Below the pieces are notes generated by a model. That model had not been told where the DNA came from. It did no database searches and saw only the letters and a program-made list of their open reading frames with translations. Position numbers and translations under genes: made by a program. DNA of 64,000 nt from Microglena sp. YARC (taxonomy: Eukaryota; Chlorophyta; Chlorophyceae; Chlamydomonadales; Chlamydomonadaceae): the NCBI GenBank assembly GCA_022414725.1, contig CM039464.1, forward strand, positions 49,893,781 through 49,957,780, in the 5' to 3' direction. Below, one piece after another: positions 9,095 through 18,798 of this stretch (within the stretch, counting starts at the first letter, position 1; each line of letters starts with the position of its first letter).

Positions 9095-9925
9095 GTGTGT
9101 GTGTGCGTATGCATGTATATATGTGTGTATGCATGACAGTATGTGCGTATGTATTAATGAATGTGTGTGTGCATGAATATATGTGTGCATGCATGAATGT
9201 ATGTGCGTATGCATGAATGTATGTGCGTATGCATGAATGTTTGTGCGTATGCATGAGTGTATGTGCGTATGCATGAATGTATGTGTGTATGCATGAATGT
9301 ATGTGTGCATGCATGAATGTTTGTGCGTATGCATGAATGTATGTGCGTATGCATGAATGTTTGTGCGTATGCATGAATGTATGTGTGTATGCATGAATGT
9401 TTGTGCGTATGCATGAGTGTATGTGTGTATGCATGAATGCATGTGTGTATGCATGAATGTATGTGTGCATGCATGAATGTTTGTGCGTATGCATGAATGT
9501 ATGTGCGTATGCATGAATGTTTGTGCGTATGCATGAATGTATGTGTGCATGCATGAATGTTTGTGCGTATGCATGAGTGTATGTGCGTATGCATGAATGC
9601 ATGTGTGCATGCATGAATGTATGTGCGTATGCATTAATGTATGTGCGTATGCATGAATGTTTGTGCGTATGCATGAGTGTATGTGCGTATGCATGAATGC
9701 ATGTGTGTATGCATGAATGTATGTGTGCATGCATGAATGTATGTGCGTATGCATGAATATATGAGTTTTATGCATGAATGTATTTGCGTATGCATGAATG
9801 TATGTGTGCATGCATGAATGTATGTGTGTATGCATGAATGTATGTGTGTATGCATGAATGTGTGTATGCATGAATGTATGTGCGTACGCATGAATGTATG
9901 TGCGTAGGTAGGTATGTAGGTATTT
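9095..9925 (+). repeat. ~20-bp minisatellite
   Basis: GCATGAATGTATGTGCGTAT and variants, about 40 units, starting at the candidate donor of exon 6. The long reading frames it gives on the minus strand (MHTHIHS, SCIRT motifs) are not genes. Confidence 0.9.
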
Positions 9926-9934
9926 AGTTTATGC

Positions 9935-10243
9935 TCTAGAGCCCCTCACTGCAATTATACATGAGTGTATATATGTATGTGCGTTGGTAGGTAGGCTGGT
10001 AGGTAAGTAGGTACGCAGGCTTTGCTCCAGGCCCCCTCACTGCATGTGTGTATGTGTGTATGCATGAATGTGTGTGTGCATGCATGACTGTGTGTGTATG
10101 TGTATGTGCGTATAGGTGTATATATGCATTTGTGTGTATGCATGACTGTGTGTGCGTATATGTACGTATGTGTGTATGCATCAATGTGTGTGATGACATA
10201 TATGTATGTGCGTATATGTGTATATATTCAAATATATGTGTAA
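9935..10243 (+). repeat. Exon 6 edge-like copies in simple sequence
   Basis: GCTCTAGAGCCCCTCACTGCA (9937) and GGCTTTGCTCCAGGCCCCCT (10018) interrupt (TG)n-rich sequence with GTATGCATGA units and GGTAGGTAGG stretches. Confidence 0.6.
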
Positions 10244-10436
10244 TTATAACGCTTTGTGGGGCGTGGTGTTAAGGGAGCCCGTCGTACGCGGGTGGGGAGC
10301 GGTCTCCTACCTCAACTGGACAAGCTACCATCGAGGTTGACGACGACCTGCAACGCCAAGAGCGACCGAAGGGGGAGTCGAACCCCCGACTCTTCATTCT
10401 TGAAGTGATTAAGCCTACCACTAGACCAATGTATAT
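10244..10436 (-). mobile_element. tRNA-derived SINE, copy 1
   Basis: On the minus strand the head holds an A-box-like TGGTCTAGTGGTAGG (10414-10428) and a B box GGTTCGACTCC (10373-10383), spaced as in a tRNA gene. The body contains CGTACG and ends CTCCCTTAACACCACGCCCC near 10250. The same tail is present in SINE copy 2 and at the 3' end of the LINE at 26.2 kb. I see no intact cloverleaf, so it is not a functional tRNA gene. Confidence 0.75.
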
Positions 10437-10494
10437 CACTGAAAGAGGCTAAATATATGCGTATATATGTAGGCTGGCAGGTAAGTAGGTAGTT

Positions 10495-10572
10495 AGGTTT
10501 TGCTCCAGGGCCCCTCCCTGCAAGTATGGGTGTGTGTATGCATGTTTGTACGTACGTTGGTAGCTAGCTTGG

Positions 10573-10607
<35 letters not shown>

Positions 10608-10770
10608 GCTTTGATCCAGGAGGTCTCTCTGCATGGATGGATGCATGGATTAATGGATGGATGGATGGATAGATGGGAGAATGGATGCATGAATGGATGA
10701 CTGGATGGGTGCATGGATGAATATATGCATGTGTGGACGCATGGATGGATGGATGCATGGATGGAAGTAG
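10495..10770 (+). repeat. Edge-like copies plus (GATA)n and (GGAT)n
   Basis: TTTTGCTCCAGGGCCCCTCC (10499) and GGCTTTGATCCAGG (10607) alternate with (GATA)n at 10574-10605 and (GGATGGAT)n at 10632-10770. Confidence 0.7.
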
Positions 10771-11309
10771 GTAGAAAGATGGGTCGAATAAGACTGTAGT
10801 GGTTACTACTATGGAACGGCAACTAATATAAGTGTTCGAAAAACTAACATTTACTAAAAGTAGTATAGTGTCACAATAATACTAGTTTTCCAAATAAATT
10901 CAAGATGCTGGTAAGATGGCTCGTCCTTCTAATATTAACTAACATTCACTAATATTATTCATTCACTAATCTTCAGTAACTTAGCCTTTCCCTATATACT
11001 ACCGTGCCCGTGTGAACTCTGCCTGCAGACAGTGAGCAGCCTAACGGCCAATAGGCAATCAAAGCGTGGCAATGCTACCAAAGCGTAAAGCAGTTTTTGT
11101 TCAGTTTCTGAACGTCCAGTTGTGCAGCAAAAGCTGTGATGCAAGCCTGATTTCAGGATTCTGGCGTAGCACGGAATAAAGCGAAGCGCGGAGTATCTGG
11201 GGGGTTGAGGGGCAGCGCATTACACTGGGGTCGCACCAAGTCGCTCAATTTGCAATGCGTTGCGCACAAAAAAGTGAATTAAAGCTTCAACAAGCAACAA
11301 TTATGTTAG
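10771..11309. other. No gene seen
   Basis: AT-rich with a short repeat of ACTAACATTCACTAATATT (10935-10970). No convincing exon, tRNA or TE end. Confidence 0.4.
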
Positions 11310-11440
11310 GTAAAACGATTGTTTGGGGTTCAGTTCATCAATGCTTTTTCTTTTTAAGCCCTTCCTATCACGGTTGGACAAGTTCCTTTAGCCTATATGG
11401 CCTACCCCTGGACTATAACATACATACATACATACATACC
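11310..11440 (+). repeat. Dispersed repeat D with (CATA)n
   Basis: CGATTGTTTGGGGTTCAG, AAGCCCTTCCTATCACGG, TTTAGCCTATATGGCCTAC, then ACTATAACATACATACAT. Orientation +. Confidence 0.75.
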
Positions 11441-11489
11441 ATTATGTTAGCTCATCAAGTGCTTGTTATAATCAGCCCCTCCTAATTGA

Positions 11490-12060
11490 ACACTACCCCT
11501 GTAACCATCACAGCATATGCAGCATCTCTACTGGTGACCAAGCGCATGGCTGAGAGGTCATTGTTGGAGTTACAAGCAGTGAAGACCGAGTGCCTGAGCA
11601 GCGCAGCACCTGAGTCATGCAAGGATTCTGAACTAAGCATCTTCCCCCTCAAGCACCGCTTCAGAGCTGGGGACCATGAGCTCCGCGACCAAACACCAAG
11701 GGAATGAATACCTCTCCTCTCAGGCGCCACTTCAGGGTTAGGATCATGAGCAGGGTTGTTCAAGACGCTGCGGCCTCCGTCGCAGACGCAACGTCGAAGG
11801 GTCTGTTGCGTCGCAGGACGCAACGTGGGGAGGGTCTGTTGACCAGAAGGAAGGGTCCGTTGCGTTGCAGGACGCAGGCTTTACAATTGGTTGCGTCTCA
11901 GGCAGCAAAGCTGGGGGTCCTCCTGAAGTACCCTGATCATGAGCTTAATGAACCTGTAGCAGGGTGTTGATTAAATAATATAAATCATTAAACCAGGATG
12001 CTATGTTGATCATCTCTCCCCCCAAGCACCGCTTCAGGGCTGGAGATCCTTCGCTAGATA
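11490..12060. repeat. GC-rich palindromic repeat region (TTGCGTC / GACGCAA)
   Basis: Several TTGCGTC...GACGCAA inverted units, such as GTTGCGTCGCAGGACGCAAC, at 11760-11910. AAGCACCGCTTCAG.GCTGG occurs twice (11652 and 12022), with a related GGCGCCACTTCAGGG at 11721. The same palindromic repeat occurs at 44.8-45.15 kb, where GAAGTACCCTG also follows it. Confidence 0.6.
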
Positions 12061-12079
12061 GCCTATATGTATGTATGTA

Positions 12080-12230
12080 TGTATGTTACAGTCCTGGGGT
12101 AGGCCAAATAGGCTAAAGGGACTTGCCCAACCGTATAGGAAAGGCTTTAAAAGAAAAAGCACTGATGAACTGAGCCCCAAACAATCGTTTAACCGACGGG
12201 TGCCCCGACTTCGTGCTACGGTGATAATTT
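12080..12230 (-). repeat. Dispersed repeat D, minus orientation
   Basis: TATGTATGTTACAGTCC, GGGGTAGGCCAAATAGGC, AAAGGGACTTGCCCAACCG, AACAATCGTTTAACCGAC, GTGCTACGGTGATAATTTAA. One of the longer copies; the last part is shared with the 25.3 kb copy. Confidence 0.75.
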
Positions 12231-12299
12231 AATTCTATTGAAAATTGAAAAATTGAACAACCAAGAATTGTCACATAATGACCTCTAAGGACGTGCCCA

Positions 12300-12475
12300 G
12301 TGGGTATCAAGGGAACCGCCTCGTAAGTCTGCGATGGACGGGCTTATATCACACCTAAAGTCCGATTACCATGCCGGTCGACGACCCTCCGGCTGGGCCC
12401 AGATGACCTCGTTGGGGTTCAAACCAGAGACCTGATAGGACCCCGCACCTGCTTCGTCCGGCCCGGGAATTTTTA
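12300..12475 (-). repeat. Possible SINE-like element
   Basis: The minus strand contains GGTTTGAACCCC (near 12415), resembling a polymerase III B box, in a non-repetitive GC-rich segment. No clear A box or target duplication; weak. Confidence 0.25.
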
Positions 12476-12575
12476 ATTTAATTCTACAATATAACAGGAT
12501 GATGATTAAATAATAGAAATCGTTATGGCCATTTTGAACTGTTACAGAATAACATGAATGGCACGCTCGATCATT

Positions 12576-12784
12576 TCAAGGGACTATAGGTCGCCTCCAT
12601 CTATCAGTTTCCACCTTCAGGTAGCGGGAGTAAGTTTTGAATAAAGCCATATTACAAACCAATTTGTGAGGTAGGTCCCTGATTGGGTAATTAGGCCGCT
12701 CAGGTTTGCCACATTCATCCCATGATGAGAACATCCTAGTATTGTACATGGCATTCTGCCTTCCTTGTGATCCATAGCTTTCAT
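12576..12784 (-). pseudogene. 3' part of a reading frame split by an LTR element (5' part at 25057-25195)
   Basis: Removing the LTR element at 12785-25056 and one TTCAT copy joins this stretch to 25057-25195 in one open minus-strand frame of about 116 codons, ending in TGA at 12576-12578. Visible phrases are NWNKVEEVLFSNH upstream and RMFSSWDECGKPERP, LVCNMALFKTYSRYLKVE downstream. I do not recognise the family; it could be a host gene exon or a piece of an older transposon. Confidence 0.5.
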
Positions 12785-13013
12785 TTTTAATGTAAGTTCT
12801 TTACAACGGTGTAGGCACGATAGCGGAGAAGATGCTATTAAGCGCTGCAGGCGCAATCATATAGAATAGAGATGTGTACTGCAAGGTACTGCAGTCACGT
12901 GCAGGCCACAGCTAGCCTGTGGCCTGGTGGCAGGCAACACGGGACCAGGAGGGAACAGGTACCGGTGTGTATTATGCCAACTCAGAGACTGATATATAAA
13001 TCAGTCAATAACA
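12785..13013 (-). repeat. 3' LTR of element 2
   Basis: Matches 24828-25056 over its whole length, from TTTTAATGTAAG to GTCAATAACA on the + strand. Confidence 0.9.
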
Positions 13014-13734
13014 TCCCCCCCAAGGTATTCTTTTAACTTGAAGAATTCCTGGAATTAACTGAGGGGCATAAGAAAATAATGCAGTGACTATTTAAGATCA
13101 GAGGTAAGTAGAGAAGTCAGTACAGATAGCAGGAATATGGGTAAATGATTTACCCAAGTTGATGCTGAGGGGAAAGGGGTTTCCTCCTGTAGAGTCTCAG
13201 AGTTGATCTACTAGGTTAGCAGGTCTATTTATAAACTTCTATGTGAGATTTAAGAAACTGCAGAGATGCTGCAGGCTAAGCTGCAGGGAGGCTGCACAGG
13301 GGTGAATTTAAACTGCAGAGAGGATGCAGGCTAGTTTGCAGGAAAGCTGGAAAAAGAACTGCAGATAGGCTGCAGACTAGGTTGCAGGGGAGCTGCCAGG
13401 AAGCTGGGAGGAAACTGTAGAGGGGAGCTCCCAGGCTTGGTTAAAGCTTGGGGAGAGAACCTTGGTTACGAGAAGTGCATGATTTGAGTCTAGAGGATTT
13501 GTTTTAGACAGGATGTCTGGACTAGTCCCCCCATAATTTGGGTGTGATAGCTGAAAGGCTTGTAATCCTAAATTAAAATATGTCAGGCATCTGGTTGAGA
13601 CTAGGTTAATTCTAAATTCAAAGTTTGGCTGCCTGTGTTAGTACATGGGGCAGTACATGTGGCATACATTCTAATCAATTCTAGAGTGTTCAGGTCTAAA
13701 ACGATAGAGGGAGAGCAAAATGTTAACTAGTTTA
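13014..13734 (-). other. 3' untranslated part of element 2
   Basis: No reading frame. Degenerate GCTGCAGAGAGGATGCAGGC repeats (13255-13430) and a polypurine tract next to the LTR. Confidence 0.55.
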
Positions 13735-13916
13735 CTAGGTGCCTGGCAGGCTGGGGAAGCCATCCAGTGCAAGCTGGTGGCAGACTTGGGCAAGGAACTC
13801 ATCAAATGATTTGGTAGCCAGGCTGGGTGAAGCAAGTATGTTGATGAAAGTGAAGTCCATGGGGCTCCAGTCCATGCTGAGGTGGTTGACACACAACACT
13901 TTTCCTCCAGGGTAGG
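13735..13916 (-). pseudogene. C-terminal end of the element 2 Gag-protease frame, cut off by the nested copia
   Basis: Reads in frame with the frame ending at 21310 once the copia and one CACAG copy are removed; it includes LCVNHLSMDWSPMDF and ends in TAG at 13735-13737. It shows that element 2 was intact here before the copia insertion and that its frame ends without a polymerase. Confidence 0.75.
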
Positions 13917-13921
13917 CACAG

Positions 13922-14245
13922 TATCAGCTTGAAATCACTCCGGTAGAGTGGACAGTAGATTAAAGCAGCGGAACAGACGCACCAATCTATACACGGAGAC
14001 AAGGATAACGTTACAGACACAGGAGACCCATAAAGGGGCACCTGTGGTGAAAGGAGGCGGTAGACAGGAACCTAACAGGGTACAGATCAGACCGGAGACG
14101 TAGGTGACAGGAAGCTGCCACTGAGTTATCTCAAGATGACTCAGTCCCACGGGAAGCTGGCTCAGGAGAGCCGATAGTTCTAAGGGAGTACATAAGTAGT
14201 CACTAAGTCATAAAACGCGTGAGAGCACCGCTATACATGCTGATA
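13922..14245 (-). repeat. 3' LTR of copia element 1
   Basis: Begins TATCAGCTTGAAATCACTCC on the + strand and ends CATGCTGATA. A purine stretch AGGTGGAG stands directly before it in element orientation, acting as the polypurine tract; a tandem duplicate of CACCTATG.CAC.GGTGACATA lies at 14247-14300. Confidence 0.92.
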
Positions 14246-14634
14246 CTCCACCTATGACACAGGTGACATACAATAGTACTACTCCACCTATGGCACTGGT
14301 GACATAGAACTATATGTAACAAATTAAAAAAAAAAAATCAAAGAACTCCGGAAAAAAAATCGAGAGAAACTTCAAATGAAACCCGAAGGGTGTAAGGGAA
14401 GGTATGAAGCAAGGCAAAGAACCAAAATTTGCCAAGTGGATATAAGAGGACAACTAAATATCAAAGTCGGGTAACAACGGTATAGAAAACCCGATCCGGG
14501 AATAGGAACCTAATGCCAATCAATGATAACTTAAAGAAACTCTAAATGTAACCAAAGAAACCCTAAAATGTAACCAAAAATTCCAGAATACATGTAACCA
14601 AAATTCTAGAATACATGTAACCAAAAAAATTGGT

Positions 14635-15419
14635 TTAAGGAGAAGCAGTCATTCCAAACATGCGAATGAAACGCCAGAACACCATAGGATCAAGGGGCTT
14701 GGTGAAGGGGTCAGCACAGTTGTCCTTAGTGTTAACATAGGCAACATCCACCTGGCCATCCTCCACCAGCTCCTGGATATAGTGATGGATGACATCAATG
14801 TGCTTGTTGCGAGGGAGCAGCTGACAGTCATTGGCCCAGCTCAAGGACCCCAAGTTGTCACCCTGAATGGTGACCAGGTCACAAGGCAGCCCTAGATCAA
14901 TTCTCAACTTTTTCAACCATTGCACCTCCCTGGCAGTCTGAGACAGGGCCTGATACTCAGCCTCACTGGAGCTAACAGCAACAGTGGGTTGCCTTTTGCT
15001 CATCCAGTTCACAAGGCAGCCTCCAGCAAGCACAGCATAGCCAGTCTGAGATCTCCTGTCAGACCCATCATCAGCAAAGGATGAGTCACTAAAGACAGTA
15101 AAAGAGAAACCAGGGCTGTGAGTGTAAGTGAGGCCCAAATGGGAATGTTCTCTCAAATACAAAAGCAAGCGCTTGGCTGCAGCCCACAGGGGGGCAGTGG
15201 GTTGAGCAGAAAACCTGGACAGGTAGCTCACAGCAAAAGAAATATCAGGCCTTGTGCAGGTAGCCAGGTACAGCAAAGCCCCCACAAGAGAGAGGTACTG
15301 GCTATTAGAGGCCAGAGGTTCTCCAGGAGGATCAGTGACAGTGCACTTGGCCATGGGAACTGAAAACTTGGGCTTGGTAGCAGCAGTGAGACCAAACTGC
15401 TCCACCAGCTCAACAATGT
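14635..15419 (-). pseudogene. Copia element 1: RT end and RNase H
   Basis: Ty1/copia RNase H region: TRPDISFAVSYLSRF, LREHSHLGLTY, FSDSSFADDGSDRRSQTGY, WMSKRQPTVAVSSSEAEYQA, and the C-terminal DNCADPFTKPL. Catalytic acidic residues are visible (FSD, SSEAEY, GDN). It ends at a natural stop (14635). It is separated from the rest of the polymerase by the LINE insertion to its right; the frame continues across if the insertion is removed. Confidence 0.9.
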
Positions 15420-15872
15420 GGAATTCTGCGATTCCACATTCAGAACCTTTATGAATGGAAATGGCACTAAGTCTTTTTGGAGCAACCTAGCCGACTATCT
15501 TTCTACTTGTAGAAGAGCAAGACAGGAAGCCCTGGACTGCTTAGTGGCACCGTAATTTATCATCCCTTTTTTTCTTCTTCTTGTGACTTCTCATTTGTTA
15601 GCTTCTTACCTCCGCCACTGTAAGTGGTTGAGATCTGGGTCCGGCTCTAAGGGGTTTAATACCTACGCCACCAAAACGGTGGTTGGGAGTTTGGTTTGTT
15701 TGTCCTCGACACACCCCTGATGTAATGGGGTTTTTTGCTTTGTGGGTGCTTTTTCTTTTTGTTTAAAGCACAGAGTCTCATACACCCTCGCGGTGTCAAG
15801 TAGACTTTAACATGTAATGTAATGTAATGTAATGTAATGTAATGTAATGTAATGTAATGTAATGTAATGTAG
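15420..15872 (+). mobile_element. 5'-truncated LINE (family B) inserted in the copia RT
   Basis: Matches the minus strand of 43410-43800: the end of a LINE ORF (SWSNL/TCRRARQEALDC-type coding), a 3' UTR with AAAGCACAGAGTCTCATACA, ACACCCTCGCGGTGTCAAG, and a tail (AATGT)n at 15820-15870. The copia sequence is broken within CAACAATGTAGGAG; AATGT stands on both sides, equal to the tail unit. Confidence 0.85.
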
Positions 15873-16650
15873 GAGTGCTGGGAGAGGTCGATCTTAACAC
15901 ACCTGCCGTCAGAATCAAGTGTGCAAGTCATGTCCAATGAAAGGAACTGGACAGGTACACCCATTTCCTTGACTCTCCACCCAGCTGCTTCCATAGCCTT
16001 GATCAGCAAGGCATACCTATGCAGCTCACTAAAAGCACAGACAAAGTCATCCACATAGGTCAGGACATAGCTCCACCCACCAGTAGAATCCCTCCTGAAA
16101 TACAGAGCAGGTTCAGCTTTGCACATGGTAAAACCGTGGGCAACCAAAACCTGCTTTACATCTTTGCTCCAAGCCCTGGGTGCCTGCTTCAAACCATAAA
16201 GAGATTTAATCAGCTTGCACACAAGGGGAACATTGTCAGGACCAAGTTCATGAAAGCCCTCAGGCTGGTAACAGAACAGGTCCAGACCAGGTTCCAGCTT
16301 GGCATTCAAGAATGCAGTCTTGATGTCCAGCTGCCTCACAAACATTTTTCTATGAGTGATGGCAGCAAGGAGCACACGAAGACCTGCTTTAGAGGAGACG
16401 GGGGCATATACATCATGGTAGTCCAGCCCAGGACGTTGCAGAAAACCACGAACTACAAAACGAGCTTTAAAACGCAAAGAACCATCAGCCCCATGTTTCT
16501 TGACAAATAACCATCTGCCAGATAGAATCCTCTGCCTAGGAGGCTGTGGAGTGAGGACCCAAGTGCCATGAGCATGGAGGGAGGCCATCTCATCCTTAGA
16601 TAGCCTGCAGCCAGAGATCTCTGTCAGGGTTGGTAGGTAACATTGCAGCT
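15873..16650 (-). pseudogene. Copia element 1: reverse transcriptase
   Basis: RT motifs: GSLRFKARFVVRGFLQRPGLDY, VRQLDIKTAFLNAKL, CYQPEGF, SLYGLKQAPRAW, YVLTYVDDFV with the YVDD active site. It continues upstream after a frameshift near 16610 (SKDEMASLHAHGTWVL). The 3' end is interrupted at 15872 by the LINE. Confidence 0.92.
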
Positions 16651-18400
16651 TTATAAGAGAGTTCAGTAGAGGTAGAAATAAAAGCCCCCACGTACAAGCA
16701 GTGTACTTGTACATGGGCAGCGGGGATATCAGCAGTATCAGCAGTAACCGGTAATAAAGCCCCCAGCGCAGCACTCATGCGTGGTTGAACAAGGCCGGCC
16801 TCCTTTGCCTCTAAATCGTCGAAGCCTGGGTACACTGGAACACCCCAGCCATACGCAGTATCTGACCCGGACCAGTGTTCGAGGTCATCACTCACATCAT
16901 CTGTGACGGCCACATCGTCGCAATGCCTGGTCCGGTATAAACCACCAGGTATAGCAGGGGGTGAAGTGATCAACATCTCCCGCGAGCTATCCGAATAGGT
17001 GGACGGGGGGTGGCGACTAGTGGGCAGTGGACCTGTACTAGGTTCCACTATGACCCGAGGCTGTCCTAATCCTACGACTTCACCGACGAAACGTGGCGCA
17101 GAGGAAGGCCCGGCGACCCCCTGAGATTCGAATAAATTAGAGCTTGAAGGAACATCAGACTCCCCCTGGCCCAATGCCGCCGCACGCGATACAGCACCAT
17201 CATTACCTGGCCTGGGACGCATCGTCATCCCATGACCAGTAAAGCGGTCAACAATCGGGGTTGGTAAAGGGCCCAGGACATTGTCAGTAGTATCAAGCCC
17301 TTTACCGATGATAGCGGCAGGGGTGCGAGAAAAATACTGAGATCCATCATAGGGAAAGAGCCCAGGGATACAGTTATAGCTAAACTGTTCATAGAAGAGC
17401 ACATCACGACTCTCTACCACCTGGCGCAACTTCGGAACCCAAACAAAATAACCCTTACTCACCAGAGAATACCCAACCAGTCTACCAGATAACGCCCTTT
17501 CGTCAAGCTTATTGCGCTTCTTCCCATTCACTAAGGTAACATAGCATGGGCACCCGAACACGCGCAATAACGATACATCAGGTAGAACCCCAAAGAACAA
17601 CTCATAAGGAGTCTTGTCACCCTGATTAGGCAGCCGGTTGCGTAGGTAACACGCGGCGAGGAAGGCATAGGGCCAGAAGGACTTAGTGAGCTTAGACTCC
17701 AAGTGAATGCTCCTAGCTACGTTCTGAAGGACCCCATTGTACCGTTCCACAGTCGCATTCTGCTGAGCAGTGTAAGCCATGGACAATTCATGCACAGCAC
17801 CAACCGATTTTAACCAATCCTCGAACCACTTCACTATAAATTCCTTAGCCCTGTCAGACCTAAGACACTTGAAAACAAATCCATGCAGCTGAGTCATCCA
17901 TCTGAGGATGGTAGTTTGAACTGCTAAGGGAGCTTCATCCCTGGTTCTCAAGCACAAGACCTCAGCATAGCCAGAGTATTGGTCAGTGAGACACAGAACA
18001 TAAAACTCCCCACGCAAGCCCCTAATATTAAATGGCCCCATGATGTCCAAGTGAAGGCGTTGTAATGGGGCACGGATCCTAGTTTTGCTTTCTTTAGGAA
18101 AAGGGATACGTTTTCCCTTTGCCTTCTGACAAGCATCACATGGGATCTTAGACAGTCTTTGCACCTGTTGGAGAGTGAGGGGTAAGTTCTGAACCAAACC
18201 CTTCCTTACAAGGTTGTGCATGGCATCATAGCCAGGGTGACCCAGCCGCCTATGCCACAACCATTCAGGAGTGGTAGGGATCACAACTCCACCATCCTCA
18301 TCAACATCAAGAGCAAAAGCTGGATAATTTTCAGCACCATACAAAACGGCCACGAGGGGTGTGACAAGGCCTACATGCAAACTTGTACACACCATCACTG
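16596..18400 (-). pseudogene. Copia element 1: GAG-pre-integrase and integrase
   Basis: Starts with the HHCC zinc region (WLWHRRLGHPGYDAMHNLV ... CDACQKAKGKR). The DDE core follows: LHLDIMGPF, LRSDRAKEF, and AQQNATVERYNGVLQNVARS. Then the copia-typical NRLPNQGDKTPYELFFG and LLRVFGCPCYV. A long acidic and Pro-rich linker ends at a stop at 16596, where a frameshift separates it from RT. Confidence 0.92.
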
Positions 18401-18798
18401 GATTCAGGGAAAGACCACAGAACAGAAGAGCCCTGTGTGGCAGTACAACTAAGACTATCAAAAGAAATCTTGCAGTTGTGAGCATGGGCAACAGCATTTA
18501 CTGACATGAGGTTCACCGGACAGTGTGGGATGTAGAGAACATTGGTTAAAGTGATTGGTGTTGGTAACCAATCACTACATAACACAATAGAACCCTGACC
18601 CACAGACCGTTGAACCACACCATCACCAAATTTAACTGCTGGCCCAGTCTCAGAAGCATGAAACACAGTGAACAAAGACATATCACCTGTGATTGACATC
18701 CCAGCTCCAGAATCAACATGCCAGACACCCTCAGACAGGCTCGGGCTGCAGACATTTGAAAATTTCGCAGTGCAAGAGAAAAGGACAGAGCGTACCTC
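18331..18798 (-). pseudogene. Copia element 1: aspartic protease
   Basis: Directly after the TAG codon and in the same frame as Gag. VWHVDSGAGMSITGD has the DSGA active site; LTNVLYIPHCPVNLMSV is typical of copia proteases. The frame is lost near 18360 by a one-base shift before the GAG-pre-integrase. Confidence 0.88.

Noticed and set aside
9051..9871. Minus-strand frames rich in MHTHIHS
   Set aside because: Translation of a 20-bp minisatellite; no other coding evidence.
10373..10430. Functional tRNA gene
   Set aside because: A and B boxes are present but acceptor and anticodon stems do not pair well; it is the head of a SINE.
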